Source: UBA1930 sp943368475 (lineage in GTDB: Bacteria > Bacteroidota > Bacteroidia > Chitinophagales > Chitinophagaceae). From it: 64,000 bases of DNA. Below, in pieces: positions 9,145 through 17,250 of this stretch. Location: positions 8,407 through 72,406 of the forward strand of contig CALRLF020000013.1 in assembly GCA_943368475.1 (NCBI GenBank). Direction: 5' to 3'. Position 1 is the stretch's first letter, and every line of letters starts with the position of its first letter. The position numbers and the translations under genes are program-made. The notes under the pieces are model-generated. The model did not search any database and had not been told where the DNA came from. It saw only the letters and a program-made list of their open reading frames with translations.

Positions 9145-11889
9145 CTACTTCAATGCAGTGATGGTAACAGCCCCACCCAAACCTGAAGGTTGCACTTTCC
9201 ACGTACTTGCATCGAAAGGTTTGTAATTAATGTTTACAAAATTGATTTCATTATAGTTACGCCACAATTGCTTGTTTATGTCCATATTACGCATACGATT
9301 GGCCATAAGGTTACACACTTCTATACTGATGGTATTTTTTCCCTGTTTTAAATAATCACCAATTTTCATTTCATAAGGTAAACTCCAGATAATGCCAGCA
9401 TCTTTTCCATTGATGATAATTCTAGCACTTTCGTACAACTTATCTAACTGCAATAAATAATCCTGTGCCCTTTCTTTAATATTAAAAGTAGTAGTATAAA
9501 CTGCAGTTCCTGAGAATGATTGAGTAGTACTATCATCTGTAAAATCAGTCCAGGGTTGTAGTTTACTTAATGTTCTTTCTTTAGGTAAGGATGGCCCACC
9601 TTCTGTGAACTTCAAAGTCCATTGGTTGTTCTCTAAACTGATTTTTTTATCAGTTACATCTATATAATTCCAGCCTCTTTGCTTAAGCATTGCTTTTAGG
9701 TTTGCCCTTACAATAATTGATTGACCAGACTTTAACTGCAAACGAAGATTGGTAACCCTACCATTCTGTTTTTCGTACGACGGACCTCCACCTTCACCAT
9801 TCAATGGATTAATAAAAGTGATGGCTGTTGGAGAAACATTGAGTGAAATATTTTCATCAATATCTTTTGAAGTATTGTTAGAAATGAAGTAAAACTTTAC
9901 ATCACCTTTTTTTGAAGTAATGAATTTTAATCCCAGCTTAGTTAAAGAGGATTCATTAGCAATTGAAAGATATTCCAAAGCCTTGGCTACATCATTGCAT
10001 ACAATGATTTTTCCGAATAATTCCATTTTACTTTCACTAATCAAATCCGATACTTTGGTAATCTTCAAACTATCAATTATTTTTTTCAAAGCCAATCTAT
10101 CTTGCTGCAGCATATTAAAACCTGGAACATCTTTTGGCAATGCTTCTATTATTACATAAGTGATACTATTTCTAGCAAGAGCAACAATATTTCTTAACGT
10201 TTGCAAAGGCATTAAATCACAAGCTGGAATAACCAATGTTTTTCCTCCACCAAACATCCTATCAAATAGTGCATCAGTGGCTAATTTGCTCACCATTTTA
10301 TCACTTACAAAATCTACTTCGTAACCTGCAGTTTGTAAGTGCTGAACATTTTTATAGAAAGCTGTTGGGTGTAACCACTCTTTTATATGATGCACAGCCA
10401 ATGGCATGTCTAAGCCTTTTGCATCATGCCAAGTATCATAAACAGGCCAATACATTTTAATATTATTAGAAGGGCTTCCTTGCAATACAGTTTGCACTCT
10501 TGTAATGTATTCATTCAATCCTTTCAAATGTTTCCACATACTATTGTATGGCACAAAATTTACCGAAGCATAAAATAACCAACCAGGAAAATTCACATCA
10601 GCAGGCGTATAAGTTGTACCATGATAAAACACATGATTAATGCCTGATAAAAACACTTGATCTACTTCTGGTTTGCACTGGCTCCAACTGGTTTTAAAAT
10701 GCTCTCCCAACCATGTAAAAGTTTCACTACTGGTTAAAGGTTTATTGTAAAAATGTGCTGCACTACTGGCAAACTTCAACATGATGGGGTCAGGATCAAC
10801 ATTTCTTATATCACCACTATCTCTTCTTAAACCTTTTACGCCAAATGCAGTGCTGCCAAAGGTTTCACATTCAGGTATATCAAATGCTCCATACAAATCC
10901 AATAAATTTCCAGGAGAACCGTGAGCCTGATTGACAGATTTTGTGTTTCGTTTATTCGTCCATCTGGTAAATACAGTAGAGAAGTTTTTTAACATTAAGT
11001 CAGAGATCGTTTCTCTATAATCACTTTTCAATCTTGCTACTGTATCATTCTCTGCTTTACTGGTAAAATAGTTTAAGTATTTTCTCAAATCATAACCTCG
11101 GCGTTTTTGAAATTCTTCAAAAAAAGCAGGTGTCCAATCGGCATTGTACACTTCATAACTATCGTTAAAAAAAGCTTTTACCCCATGTGATGAATTGCCA
11201 AATGCGGTATCAAATATTTTAAAATAATTAGCCGTTGCTTCTTGACTAAAATGATCAATGGTAAAACCTTCTCCACCCGGAGCTGCACGTTTTACAGCCT
11301 GTCTTGTTTTACTAACAAAAGCTGCAATAAGCTCTACGTCTTCCTTAAAAGTTAAATTCAATTTACCTGTTGCATCTACCTGCTTTGTTACATCAATGGT
11401 TTTACCCGTTGCTGTATATGCCATTACTGTATTTAAAATAGCAAAGCTTTTTTGCTTAACATCATTGATTACAATTTTATCAGCTAAAGCTTCATTGGCT
11501 TTCAGTTTGTATTTCTGAATAACCAATTTAGTGGCTGCATCTTCTGTAGTAACATGGCTGCCACCAATGGGCCAACCTGTACCTACCGAAATATATACAC
11601 CCATATTCAAAGCATTGGCTTGTGCAACAGTATAATCCAGCATTTTCATCCATTGTGGAGAAAGGTATTTTATGTACCTGCTCTCAAAACCCTTGGCTCC
11701 ATAAATTGGTACAATTTCCACACCACCAAAGCCCGCAGCTGCCAATTGTGTTAACTGTTTTTTAATACCAGCTTCATCAACAGCACTGCCCATCCACCAC
11801 CAACGTGTCCATGGTTTAGCTGTTTGTGTTTGAGCATTTACCATTAAACAAGAAAACAGCAACAATCCGAGAAAATATTTTTTCATCAA
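9145..11889 (-). CDS. GH106 alpha-L-rhamnosidase
   Basis: The 914-residue protein has a signal peptide (about 1-19) followed directly by the GH106 opening PWTRWWWMGSAVDEAGI (26-42), GFGGVEIVPIYG (54-65) and YISVGTGWPIGGSHVT (99-114). The C-terminal part (about 760-900) is a galactose-binding-like beta-sandwich with the VCNLMANRMRNMD segment. GH106 enzymes hydrolyse terminal alpha-L-rhamnose by inversion, using calcium. At 914 residues it is shorter than the ~1100-residue Bacteroides enzymes. It should act in the periplasm on oligosaccharides from the PL11/PL22 lyases and deliver L-rhamnose for the rha genes at 49-55 kb. It lies downstream of PL22 across a 197-base gap containing a heptamer repeat array. 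Confidence 0.88.
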   Translation of the reverse strand: MMKKYFLGLLLFSCLMVNAQTQTAKPWTRWWWMGSAVDEAGIKKQLTQLAAAGFGGVEIVPIYGAKGFESRYIKYLSPQWMKMLDYTVAQANALNMGVYISVGTGWPIGGSHVTTEDAATKLVIQKYKLKANEALADKIVINDVKQKSFAILNTVMAYTATGKTIDVTKQVDATGKLNLTFKEDVELIAAFVSKTRQAVKRAAPGGEGFTIDHFSQEATANYFKIFDTAFGNSSHGVKAFFNDSYEVYNADWTPAFFEEFQKRRGYDLRKYLNYFTSKAENDTVARLKSDYRETISDLMLKNFSTVFTRWTNKRNTKSVNQAHGSPGNLLDLYGAFDIPECETFGSTAFGVKGLRRDSGDIRNVDPDPIMLKFASSAAHFYNKPLTSSETFTWLGEHFKTSWSQCKPEVDQVFLSGINHVFYHGTTYTPADVNFPGWLFYASVNFVPYNSMWKHLKGLNEYITRVQTVLQGSPSNNIKMYWPVYDTWHDAKGLDMPLAVHHIKEWLHPTAFYKNVQHLQTAGYEVDFVSDKMVSKLATDALFDRMFGGGKTLVIPACDLMPLQTLRNIVALARNSITYVIIEALPKDVPGFNMLQQDRLALKKIIDSLKITKVSDLISESKMELFGKIIVCNDVAKALEYLSIANESSLTKLGLKFITSKKGDVKFYFISNNTSKDIDENISLNVSPTAITFINPLNGEGGGPSYEKQNGRVTNLRLQLKSGQSIIVRANLKAMLKQRGWNYIDVTDKKISLENNQWTLKFTEGGPSLPKERTLSKLQPWTDFTDDSTTQSFSGTAVYTTTFNIKERAQDYLLQLDKLYESARIIINGKDAGIIWSLPYEMKIGDYLKQGKNTISIEVCNLMANRMRNMDINKQLWRNYNEINFVNINYKPFDASTWKVQPSGLGGAVTITALK

Positions 11890-11986
11890 TGTAATTTTGT
11901 TTTTTAAATAGCCCTATAGTCAAGGGGCGAAAAGTCCAAAAGAAAATAAATCAAAATCAGTCTTTCTATTTCCCTCATCCTCCTTT

Positions 11987-12084
11987 TACCCTTTACCTTT
12001 TACCTTCTAACTTCTCCCTCTTACCTTCTACCTTCTACCTTCTACCTTCTACCCTTTATCTTCTACCCTTTACCTTCCACCTTC
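11987..12084. repeat. Heptanucleotide tandem array, 14 units
   Basis: Fourteen in-register 7-base units read TACCTTC on the plus strand (GAAGGTA on the transcribed minus strand). Four consecutive perfect copies lie at 12022-12049, with degenerate copies on both sides (for example TACCCTT, TAACTTC, CACCTTC). The array begins one base after the stop codon of the PL22 gene and ends about 100 bases before the GH106 start, so the mRNA between the two genes is almost pure purine with repeated AGAAGG words. Confidence 0.9.
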
Positions 12085-12085
12085 T

Positions 12086-13339
12086 CTAACCCCTCTTCAC
12101 TTCCACAGCATATACAGCATCAACACCTTCAAAATTAGCTCTGAATATAACCCATTTACCATCAGGACTAAAATGTACATTGGGTTCTAAATGATAGTTA
12201 TGAAACTTCATATTCACCAAACGTTCAGCTTTCATCTTATCGCCATCTGGTGTAAATAAATAAATCCATTGACCATCTTTTGCTTTTGCAACCTGACCTG
12301 CGTCGCCCCCATCTCCACAAAATAACTTACCGTCATTGCTTCTGTTAAAATGTATACTCCATTCATCTCTTTGTAATTCATATTTCACTTCTTTACCAGT
12401 ATGTACATTGGTACCAGCTACAAAAAAAGTTTTGCCTTTAGGCATTTGCAAATCATACCAAATGGTTTTTCCATCAACAGATAACCATTCATGCCCAGCA
12501 ATTTCCATATCCATGGTTCTTTTGTGCATTAGCTTCACCGCTTTTGTTTGCACATCAATTGTCCAAATCCTATCCAATTTATGCCAAGGACCTTCATGAC
12601 AAAACATTAACAGGTTGGGTTCTGTTGGCGAAAACTGTACATGGCCCAACCAGGTATTTTCAGTATGAATATTTGAAAGGGTTGCTGTTTTAATATCTAT
12701 TTTCCACAAATCATTGGGCAAGTGAGCATCAAAAATCCGATCAAAAAATTCACTTTTTTTAGGGTATTTTCTACTAATCTCTTTTTGCTCATCACTGGCT
12801 TTAGAACCAGCCAATAAAGTTTCATCGGCATTCACCGTTGCAATGCTTCCTTTATAATCGGCAGGAAAAACAAAAATCAGTTTCGTTTCTTTTGTAAACG
12901 CATTTACCCTATACACACTGTCTTTAATTTGATAATAAATATTTCCACTTTTTGCTGCAACAATTTCTCCAGTCATAGCATTTATATGATTGGTTAGTTG
13001 CTCTGCCTGCAATGTTGCTAAGTCCAACAAAAATATCTGCCTATTAAAAGGATTTCCTTTGGTAACAGGGGCTCGTAATTTTTCAGACTCCTGTGCTCCT
13101 TTGGCTTTGCTATTGTTATAGAAAACCATTTTATTACCAATAAACGGGTTGTTGTGAAAATAAAAACTCAAACTATTACCAGGAATATTCGACAAACGCA
13201 TCACTTTATGATGGGTGTCTTTATCAATCCAAACTTGTGGCATGGTGGTATCTCTGGTAGCTAAAATGGGCTGTGCTTTTGTCTGCAGGCTGCAAACAAC
13301 TAAAGCAAAAAAAAGATATGATGTACGCATATATGGCAA
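12086..13339 (-). CDS. PL22 oligogalacturonate lyase-like protein
   Basis: The 417-residue protein matches the oligogalacturonate lyase (PL22) seven-bladed propeller. Key segments are WIDKDTHHKVMRLS (37-50), NRQIFLLDL (99-107), CHEGPWHKLDRIWTIDV (247-263), AGHEWLSVDGKTIWYD (281-296) and YHLEPNVHFSPDGKW near 385-400. His248, His253, His283 and the last histidine are candidate metal or catalytic residues. The family splits di- and oligogalacturonides. An N-terminal hydrophobic segment ending in KAQ (about 1-23) indicates export; PL22 enzymes in enterobacteria are cytoplasmic. The start could also be Met4 (13330), which gives a more regular signal peptide. It is first in the PL22-GH106-GH43-like-Gpr unit, and the locus regulatory box lies 36 bases upstream. 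Confidence 0.82.
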   Translation of the reverse strand: MPYMRTSYLFFALVVCSLQTKAQPILATRDTTMPQVWIDKDTHHKVMRLSNIPGNSLSFYFHNNPFIGNKMVFYNNSKAKGAQESEKLRAPVTKGNPFNRQIFLLDLATLQAEQLTNHINAMTGEIVAAKSGNIYYQIKDSVYRVNAFTKETKLIFVFPADYKGSIATVNADETLLAGSKASDEQKEISRKYPKKSEFFDRIFDAHLPNDLWKIDIKTATLSNIHTENTWLGHVQFSPTEPNLLMFCHEGPWHKLDRIWTIDVQTKAVKLMHKRTMDMEIAGHEWLSVDGKTIWYDLQMPKGKTFFVAGTNVHTGKEVKYELQRDEWSIHFNRSNDGKLFCGDGGDAGQVAKAKDGQWIYLFTPDGDKMKAERLVNMKFHNYHLEPNVHFSPDGKWVIFRANFEGVDAVYAVEVKRG

Positions 13340-13374
13340 TGTGCAATAAAGTAATTAATAAGCTCAGTAACTAC

Positions 13375-13391
13375 AATCCTGAAGCATCCTG
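13375..13391 (-). promoter_or_regulatory. Direct-repeat regulatory box upstream of PL22
   Basis: On the minus strand CAGGATG-ctt-CAGGATT, two heptamers 10 bases apart, 36 bases before the PL22 start and in the same orientation as the other six boxes relative to their genes. Confidence 0.65.
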
Positions 13392-13460
13392 AAAAGGTAC
13401 AATTAAATGATGAATGGAAGTATAAATCGGGGGCTATCAGCACCATAACAAAACCAGCAG

Positions 13461-13530
13461 CAGTTACCGCTTTACGCAGTAGTGCCAGCACAGCTGGCAG
13501 CTACTTGCTGCAATCGGTGAGCCCTTGGGC
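13461..13530 (+). repeat. Dispersed intergenic repeat, copy 2
   Basis: It shares CAGTTACCGCTTT at the left and CTGCAATCGGT-G-AGCCCTTGGGC (13508-13530) at the right with 2550-2635. The middle differs in sequence but again contains an inverted repeat (GCCAGC...GCTGGC, extended by AGTAG...CTACT), so the hairpin is kept while the bases change. The right-hand block contains the small palindrome GCCC-TT-GGGC. Confidence 0.6.
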
Positions 13531-13659
13531 AACAGAATGCTATTTAACTGCACTTGTAAGCTAAACAACATCACATGCTTTTTACCCCTAACGAAATTGA
13601 GTACGCCATTTAATTTAGCAGTATCTATGTAAAAGTTCACCCTAATTCATCAGCACAAC

Positions 13660-14343
13660 ATGAAGCTATTTTTAACTACACTAATATTTGTACTCATCAG
13701 TAGTGCAACCATTGCACAAAAGAGTAAAAAGCAAAAAACGCCATTCGGTATTTCGCCAGTAGAACAATCCATCAATCAAACTGACTCTTTTATAAGAAAT
13801 TTATTAAAAGACACCAACTTGGTTAGTTTAACCATACCTGCATTGGGTAAAGAGTTACACAATATCTTCCCCAATAAGAAAGATACTTTGTTTAACACAA
13901 TTACAGCAGTTTGGCAAAACGGACAACTATTTATGCTGCTGCTGTTTAAAACACCAACTCAATTCAGGAAAATGGAAAGCATGGGTATTTATTTTATGAA
14001 CAACAAACCTGTTCTTTTGCAGGAAGATAAATTCAGTAATGAAATCATGGGATCATGTGGTGCAGTAAACGCATCTTTTTATCACTACTTTAATGATACA
14101 GCTGCTTATGCAGGTCTTTTACAAGGAACAAATAAATCTTACGCCTTGTGTTATGGCTGGATGTTAACAAAACCCAATACAACAACTTTTTTTAACCAAA
14201 CGCATCAATTAAGAAAACTGCTTGCAACCAAAGCCCCCAATTTATTACAATTCAACTCAACTAATATGAACAAACCAGTTTTAAAATTTCTATTTACAAA
14301 GTTGTTGCAACCAATAGAACCAGCTGATAAGTATGGGTTTTAG
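13660..14343 (+). CDS. Hypothetical secreted protein
   Basis: I do not recognise this 227-residue protein. It begins with a clear signal peptide (MKLFLTTLIFVLISSATIAQ, about 1-19) followed by a lysine-rich stretch, so it is probably periplasmic or surface-exposed. The body is mixed alpha/beta with no repeated motif. Two cysteines are visible (SCGAVN and ALCYGW). It is convergent with a GH28 remnant and the island genes and has no partner on its own strand. Base composition resembles that of the surrounding sugar locus. The start is supported by the signal peptide directly after Met1. Confidence 0.6.
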   Translation: MKLFLTTLIFVLISSATIAQKSKKQKTPFGISPVEQSINQTDSFIRNLLKDTNLVSLTIPALGKELHNIFPNKKDTLFNTITAVWQNGQLFMLLLFKTPTQFRKMESMGIYFMNNKPVLLQEDKFSNEIMGSCGAVNASFYHYFNDTAAYAGLLQGTNKSYALCYGWMLTKPNTTTFFNQTHQLRKLLATKAPNLLQFNSTNMNKPVLKFLFTKLLQPIEPADKYGF

Positions 14344-14362
14344 CATAAATGATATTATTCTG

Positions 14363-14455
14363 CTACAATACCAAAGTAACTCTATTCACCAAAACATTCT
14401 CCAACTTAATATCGGTGTACTTGGTTTTAAAGTCAGCGGTTTCAGCAGTGGCTTT
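14363..14455 (-). pseudogene. 3' remnant of a GH28 polygalacturonase gene
   Basis: Read on the minus strand this gives 30 codons plus a TAG stop, starting KATAETADFKTKYTDIK and ending NRVTLVL. Twenty-eight of 30 residues match the C terminus of the intact GH28 at 23775-25022 (differences Gly to Arg and Ala to Thr), and DNA identity is also high. Homology stops at 14456, and the structured repeat element begins at 14460. No upstream GH28 coding sequence was found on either side of the neighbouring island. It is therefore the end of a second, now truncated, GH28 gene. Confidence 0.85.
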
Positions 14456-14459
14456 TTCC

Positions 14460-14602
14460 CAGCATTGTCTTCTTACAGAAATTAGCTAAGCTAGGGGCAT
14501 TGCGTTTTCAAATAACGCATCTTCCTTTGCCCATTCCACCAAGCCATGCAAAGAGAAGATACTTGAAAGTGCTTTGAGCTAAAGATTTCTTGAAGACATT
14601 GC
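14460..14602. repeat. Structured ~145-bp island-flanking element, left copy
   Basis: The element is bounded by an imperfect terminal inverted repeat, GCATTGTCTTC (14462-14472) and GAAGACATTGC (14592-14602), extended inward by AGAAAT...TAGCT pairing with AGCTA..ATTTCT. It encloses two hairpins: TGCGTT (14501-14506) with AACGCA (14514-14519), and ATCTTCCTTTGC (14519-14530) with GCAAAGAGAAGAT (14548-14560). The result is a three-way-junction shape. A second copy, same orientation, lies at 18438-18585. Long conserved blocks surround the first hairpin (AGCTAGGGRCATTGCG and the following CATCTTCCTTTG) and AGCCATGCAAAGAG. It could be a DNA recombination site, a MITE or a structured RNA. Confidence 0.75.
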
Positions 14603-14653
14603 ATGAAAGAAATCCTTCCCCACTTGCATAAAACCCAATGTTTTACGTTCGTT

Positions 14654-15661
14654 CTATTTGTCTAACCACTTAAAAATTTCGTCAATTACAATATTAGCTT
14701 TAAAACCTAAACCTATTTCTTCTCCAAACTTTCTTGCCGTTTCATTATAAATATGGTCGTAGTTAGGATAAACTTTATAGGTCAAATTTTGCTTACCCTT
14801 TCGTATAAATTCCAATGCTGCATAGTCTGTATTTGCAATGTATGAACCCTCAACATCTCGTCCACTTGCTATTAGTAAAATTGGAATATTAAGTTTTAGC
14901 ATATTTTCCAAAGGCGTTTCCTTTGAATAGCTATACCATTTGTTGTATGGCTCATCCCAAAATGTCAATTTGGTGTCGTTTGGTGATTTATAAATTTCTT
15001 TTTGAACTTTCAATAAGCTGTCTACCACATATTGGGCTTCGTCAAAACTCATTTGATTGTTAAGTGCTTGTTGCCTTGCTAATAATAGCCTGTCATAAAT
15101 ATGGTCAAGTGAATTGCTTGACATCATAATTATTTTTTTCACTTTCTTGTTTATTACGGCAACTTTTGGAACTACCTGTCCCCCTTGTGAATGTCCAACT
15201 AAAATTATATTAGTTGTGTCAACTTGTAATACTTTTACTAAATAGTCAATTGCTTTTGAAGCACTCTCTGAACGCCAATCCATTGTATTGTTTTCTTCTG
15301 CAAATTTGTTAGCCTTGTAAGGTTCGTTAGAAGTATTAACAGTGTCATAAAGTGGAATACCTGCTTTGCTTATAAATGCAATGTGATATTTGTCTTGATA
15401 CTTTGTAAACCTTGAAAAACCTGTGTAATACACTTGTTTGTCAGCTTTATTGTATTTAAAAGTTGGTTCAAGTCCTGAACCACCCAAAAATAATAACAAT
15501 GGTTTTTTCTTGTCTATGTCTTTATTAAAAACGCAAAACTGAATTTCTTTCAGCTTCGGGTCATAGAGTTTATACAGTTTTATTTGGTCTAGAAAATCAC
15601 TTTGTCCGTTCACAAGAAATGGAAATAAAACTGTCAAAATAAGTGATAATACTTTTACCAT
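14654..15661 (-). CDS. Secreted alpha/beta hydrolase
   Basis: A 335-residue serine hydrolase-type protein. I chose the start at 15661 (MVKVLSLILTVLFPFLVNGQ) because it gives a normal signal peptide. The longer frame to 15838 reads through palindromic intergenic DNA and adds 59 residues with no hydrolase features. An oxyanion-type turn FLGGSG occurs near residue 45 and the nucleophile motif GHSQGG (LVGHSQGGQVV) near the middle. Asp and His partners are likely in ASGRDVEGSYI and in YPNYDHIYNE near the C terminus. Substrate is unknown; esterase or lipase activity is inferred from the family. It is the first cargo gene inside the left island element and has no link to sugar metabolism. Confidence 0.78.
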   Translation of the reverse strand: MVKVLSLILTVLFPFLVNGQSDFLDQIKLYKLYDPKLKEIQFCVFNKDIDKKKPLLLFLGGSGLEPTFKYNKADKQVYYTGFSRFTKYQDKYHIAFISKAGIPLYDTVNTSNEPYKANKFAEENNTMDWRSESASKAIDYLVKVLQVDTTNIILVGHSQGGQVVPKVAVINKKVKKIIMMSSNSLDHIYDRLLLARQQALNNQMSFDEAQYVVDSLLKVQKEIYKSPNDTKLTFWDEPYNKWYSYSKETPLENMLKLNIPILLIASGRDVEGSYIANTDYAALEFIRKGKQNLTYKVYPNYDHIYNETARKFGEEIGLGFKANIVIDEIFKWLDK

Positions 15662-15870
15662 TTTGGGGGCTTTAAGAATAACGTACAACGAACAGGGCTT
15701 TGTGCAGGTTGGGAAATAGAATTCCGTCTGCCCGTAACCAAAGCCCAATAATTGCAATATTGCTGATGTTTTATTCATAGCCAAATTTATAACGTCCTGC
15801 CCGAACTGAAGCACAATAAAGAACAAATGCTGAGGCAATATTCGTCAAGCCCCAATAATGCCAAACCTAA

Positions 15871-15886
15871 TGTTGCCTGCAGGTGT
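15871..15886 (+). repeat. Left inverted repeat of a 606-bp acetyltransferase unit
   Basis: TGTTGCCTGCAGGTGT matches the reverse complement of 16461-16476 at 15 of 16 bases. The pair encloses only the acetyltransferase gene. Upstream of it (15690-15760) is a further imperfect hairpin with arms GGGCTTTG and CAAAGCCC. A target-site duplication is not evident. Confidence 0.7.
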
Positions 15887-15901
15887 TTTTATACTTTGGC
15901 T

Positions 15902-16378
15902 CTAAATCAAATGTTTGGTGTAAAAAAGTGTGTCTAATGTGTTTATAGTAAAGTCAGTTGGCAATTCATTTTTATTGCATTTTACAAATCCGTTCTTTTC
16001 GTAAAATCTTTGTCCTGCTGTAAATTGTGTCATTGTTCCAAGGTAAATTTGTCTGCATTTGTTTTGTATTACCCAATTTGTCAAAGTTTTTAAAAGCAAA
16101 TTACTGATACCTTGTCCACGATACATTTTGTCTACGAACATTGACTTTAGAACAATATTTTCATTCGCTAGTTTTAGCATTCCAATTGTCCCAACCACTT
16201 TGTTACTATCTATTGCAACCCAAAATTTATTATATGGCATCGAATAAACATCAATTATTTTTTTTGATTTTTCAGTAAATATTGGTTCTTTAAATTCTAA
16301 TGCAATATTTTCCATCATTGCATTTATATCATTTTGATGTTCTGTTTGAAAAGGTAATATTCCAATTTTTGAGTTCAT
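15902..16378 (-). CDS. GNAT family N-acetyltransferase
   Basis: The 158 residues have the GNAT layout: FWVAIDSNKVVGTIGMLKL for strands 2-4 (about 52-70), the acetyl-CoA pyrophosphate loop MYRGQGISNLLLKTL (about 86-100) and FYEKNGFVKC near 128-137. It would transfer an acetyl group from acetyl-CoA to an amine; the acceptor cannot be predicted. The gene lies alone between two facing 16-base inverted repeats (15871-15886, 16461-16476), which is unusual for a chromosomal gene and suggests it moved as a small cassette. Confidence 0.85.
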   Translation of the reverse strand: MNSKIGILPFQTEHQNDINAMMENIALEFKEPIFTEKSKKIIDVYSMPYNKFWVAIDSNKVVGTIGMLKLANENIVLKSMFVDKMYRGQGISNLLLKTLTNWVIQNKCRQIYLGTMTQFTAGQRFYEKNGFVKCNKNELPTDFTINTLDTLFYTKHLI

Positions 16379-16713
16379 AATTTGTTAATGACAATGTCTA
16401 TTCGCTACATTTTTTCAGTTGCTGCTATTTGTCAAGTTCTTATCAGTTGTGGGTTTCACTACACTTGCAGGCAACAATTAAATATACGCCAAAGATTTAA
16501 TTCATTAAAATCAAAATAAATTGATTTTAAGTACAATTTATTTTGCCTTTTTCAATTATCATGTCGATTTTTGTTTTGTTACATTATGAAGCCTTTTAGC
16601 AATACATCGTTTAAAGAGCTGGATATTTATATCAATTGTTCCTTCTTAACATGGATATTTCACTGAAAGGCCGACAATCTTTTTAAAGTTGCAGCCTTTT
16701 CATCAAAAAGCTC
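16379..16713. other. Intergenic region between acetyltransferase and HTH gene
   Basis: The 335 bases are AT-rich. They hold the right inverted repeat at 16461-16476. I see no gene, no strong terminator and no regulatory palindrome elsewhere in it. Confidence 0.5.
16461..16476 (-). repeat. Right inverted repeat of the 606-bp acetyltransferase unit
   Basis: ACACTTGCAGGCAACA is the facing partner of TGTTGCCTGCAGGTGT at 15871-15886, with one mismatch. Together they span 606 bases including the acetyltransferase gene. Confidence 0.7.
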
Positions 16714-17238
16714 CTACCCCACCATTCTTCTCCCCACTGCTCCTATTTCCAGTTCCAGTAGTTCAATTTGCAGCAGCAGGCTTTGTTTGGCTTTGTGCCC
16801 ACAGGTTTTTAGTTGGTGCAGGGTTTCTACTTCCAGCAGTTTCAGCCATGCCCTGTCTTTTTTGCCTTGGGCATTATTGGTAAGGGTGGGCAGCAGCTCG
16901 TTTACCAGTTGCAGCTTAGTCATACAGGTAGCATAGTTGGCATCTAGTTCTTTCAGTTTTACATGGGCATTGGTTAGTTGCAAATGGCAGCGGTCCAGCC
17001 TTGCCTGCAGCATTTTGTTCAGTGCCTTGGTTTGCTGGTCTTGCTGCACGGCCTCCTGCGGTGGTGCTGGTTTGTTCTTTTTGTAAATAACGGCCAGCAA
17101 TTGGTTGGCTCTATACAGGGCTGCGGCTGGCAAAGTTCGTTCGTCCGTTTCTATAAGTGACAATAAGCTGCGGCTAATGCCCATATAGCTGGCCAGCATA
17201 TACTGGCTAAGGCTCAGTTGTTGGCGTATGTCTTTCAT
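16714..17238 (-). CDS. XRE-type helix-turn-helix DNA-binding protein
   Basis: A 174-residue protein whose N terminus is an HTH_XRE domain (about 4-40: IRQQLSLSQYMLASYMGISRSLLSLIETDER split over two helices). The rest is a Gln/Leu/Lys-rich helical region likely to form a coiled coil. It is clearly richer in G+C than its surroundings: 33 of 60 bases at 16981-17040 are G or C, against 16 of 60 at 17701-17760 in the next gene. Three 40-bp tandem repeats with palindromic TTGCTACA...TGTAGCAA sites lie directly upstream (17251-17370), which suggests autoregulation. No partner toxin or other HTH target is adjacent. Composition and setting point to recent acquisition. Confidence 0.75.
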   Translation of the reverse strand: MKDIRQQLSLSQYMLASYMGISRSLLSLIETDERTLPAAALYRANQLLAVIYKKNKPAPPQEAVQQDQQTKALNKMLQARLDRCHLQLTNAHVKLKELDANYATCMTKLQLVNELLPTLTNNAQGKKDRAWLKLLEVETLHQLKTCGHKAKQSLLLQIELLELEIGAVGRRMVG

Positions 17239-17250
17239 GCAGGTTTATTT

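Larger units (their letters stand above)
13340..13659. other. Divergent intergenic region upstream of PL22
   Basis: The 320 bases hold the regulatory box at 13375-13391 and the second copy of the dispersed repeat (13461-13530). An open frame can be read across part of it on the minus strand, but it has no family resemblance and overlaps the PL22 start. Promoters for both flanking genes must lie here. Confidence 0.6.

Noticed and set aside
11987..12084. Heptamer array as a CRISPR
   Set aside because: Units are 7 bases with no unique spacers and no cas genes nearby.
13300..13491. Small open frame on the minus strand upstream of PL22
   Set aside because: It overlaps the PL22 start and the regulatory box, contains part of the dispersed repeat, and resembles no family.
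14460..14602. Structured element as a simple transcription terminator
   Set aside because: It is about 145 bases with two inner hairpins, occurs twice with long conserved blocks, and lacks a T run after the outer stem.
15662..15838. N-terminal 59-residue extension of the alpha/beta hydrolase frame
   Set aside because: It reads through imperfect palindromes and has no signal or hydrolase features, while the Met at 15661 starts a normal signal peptide.
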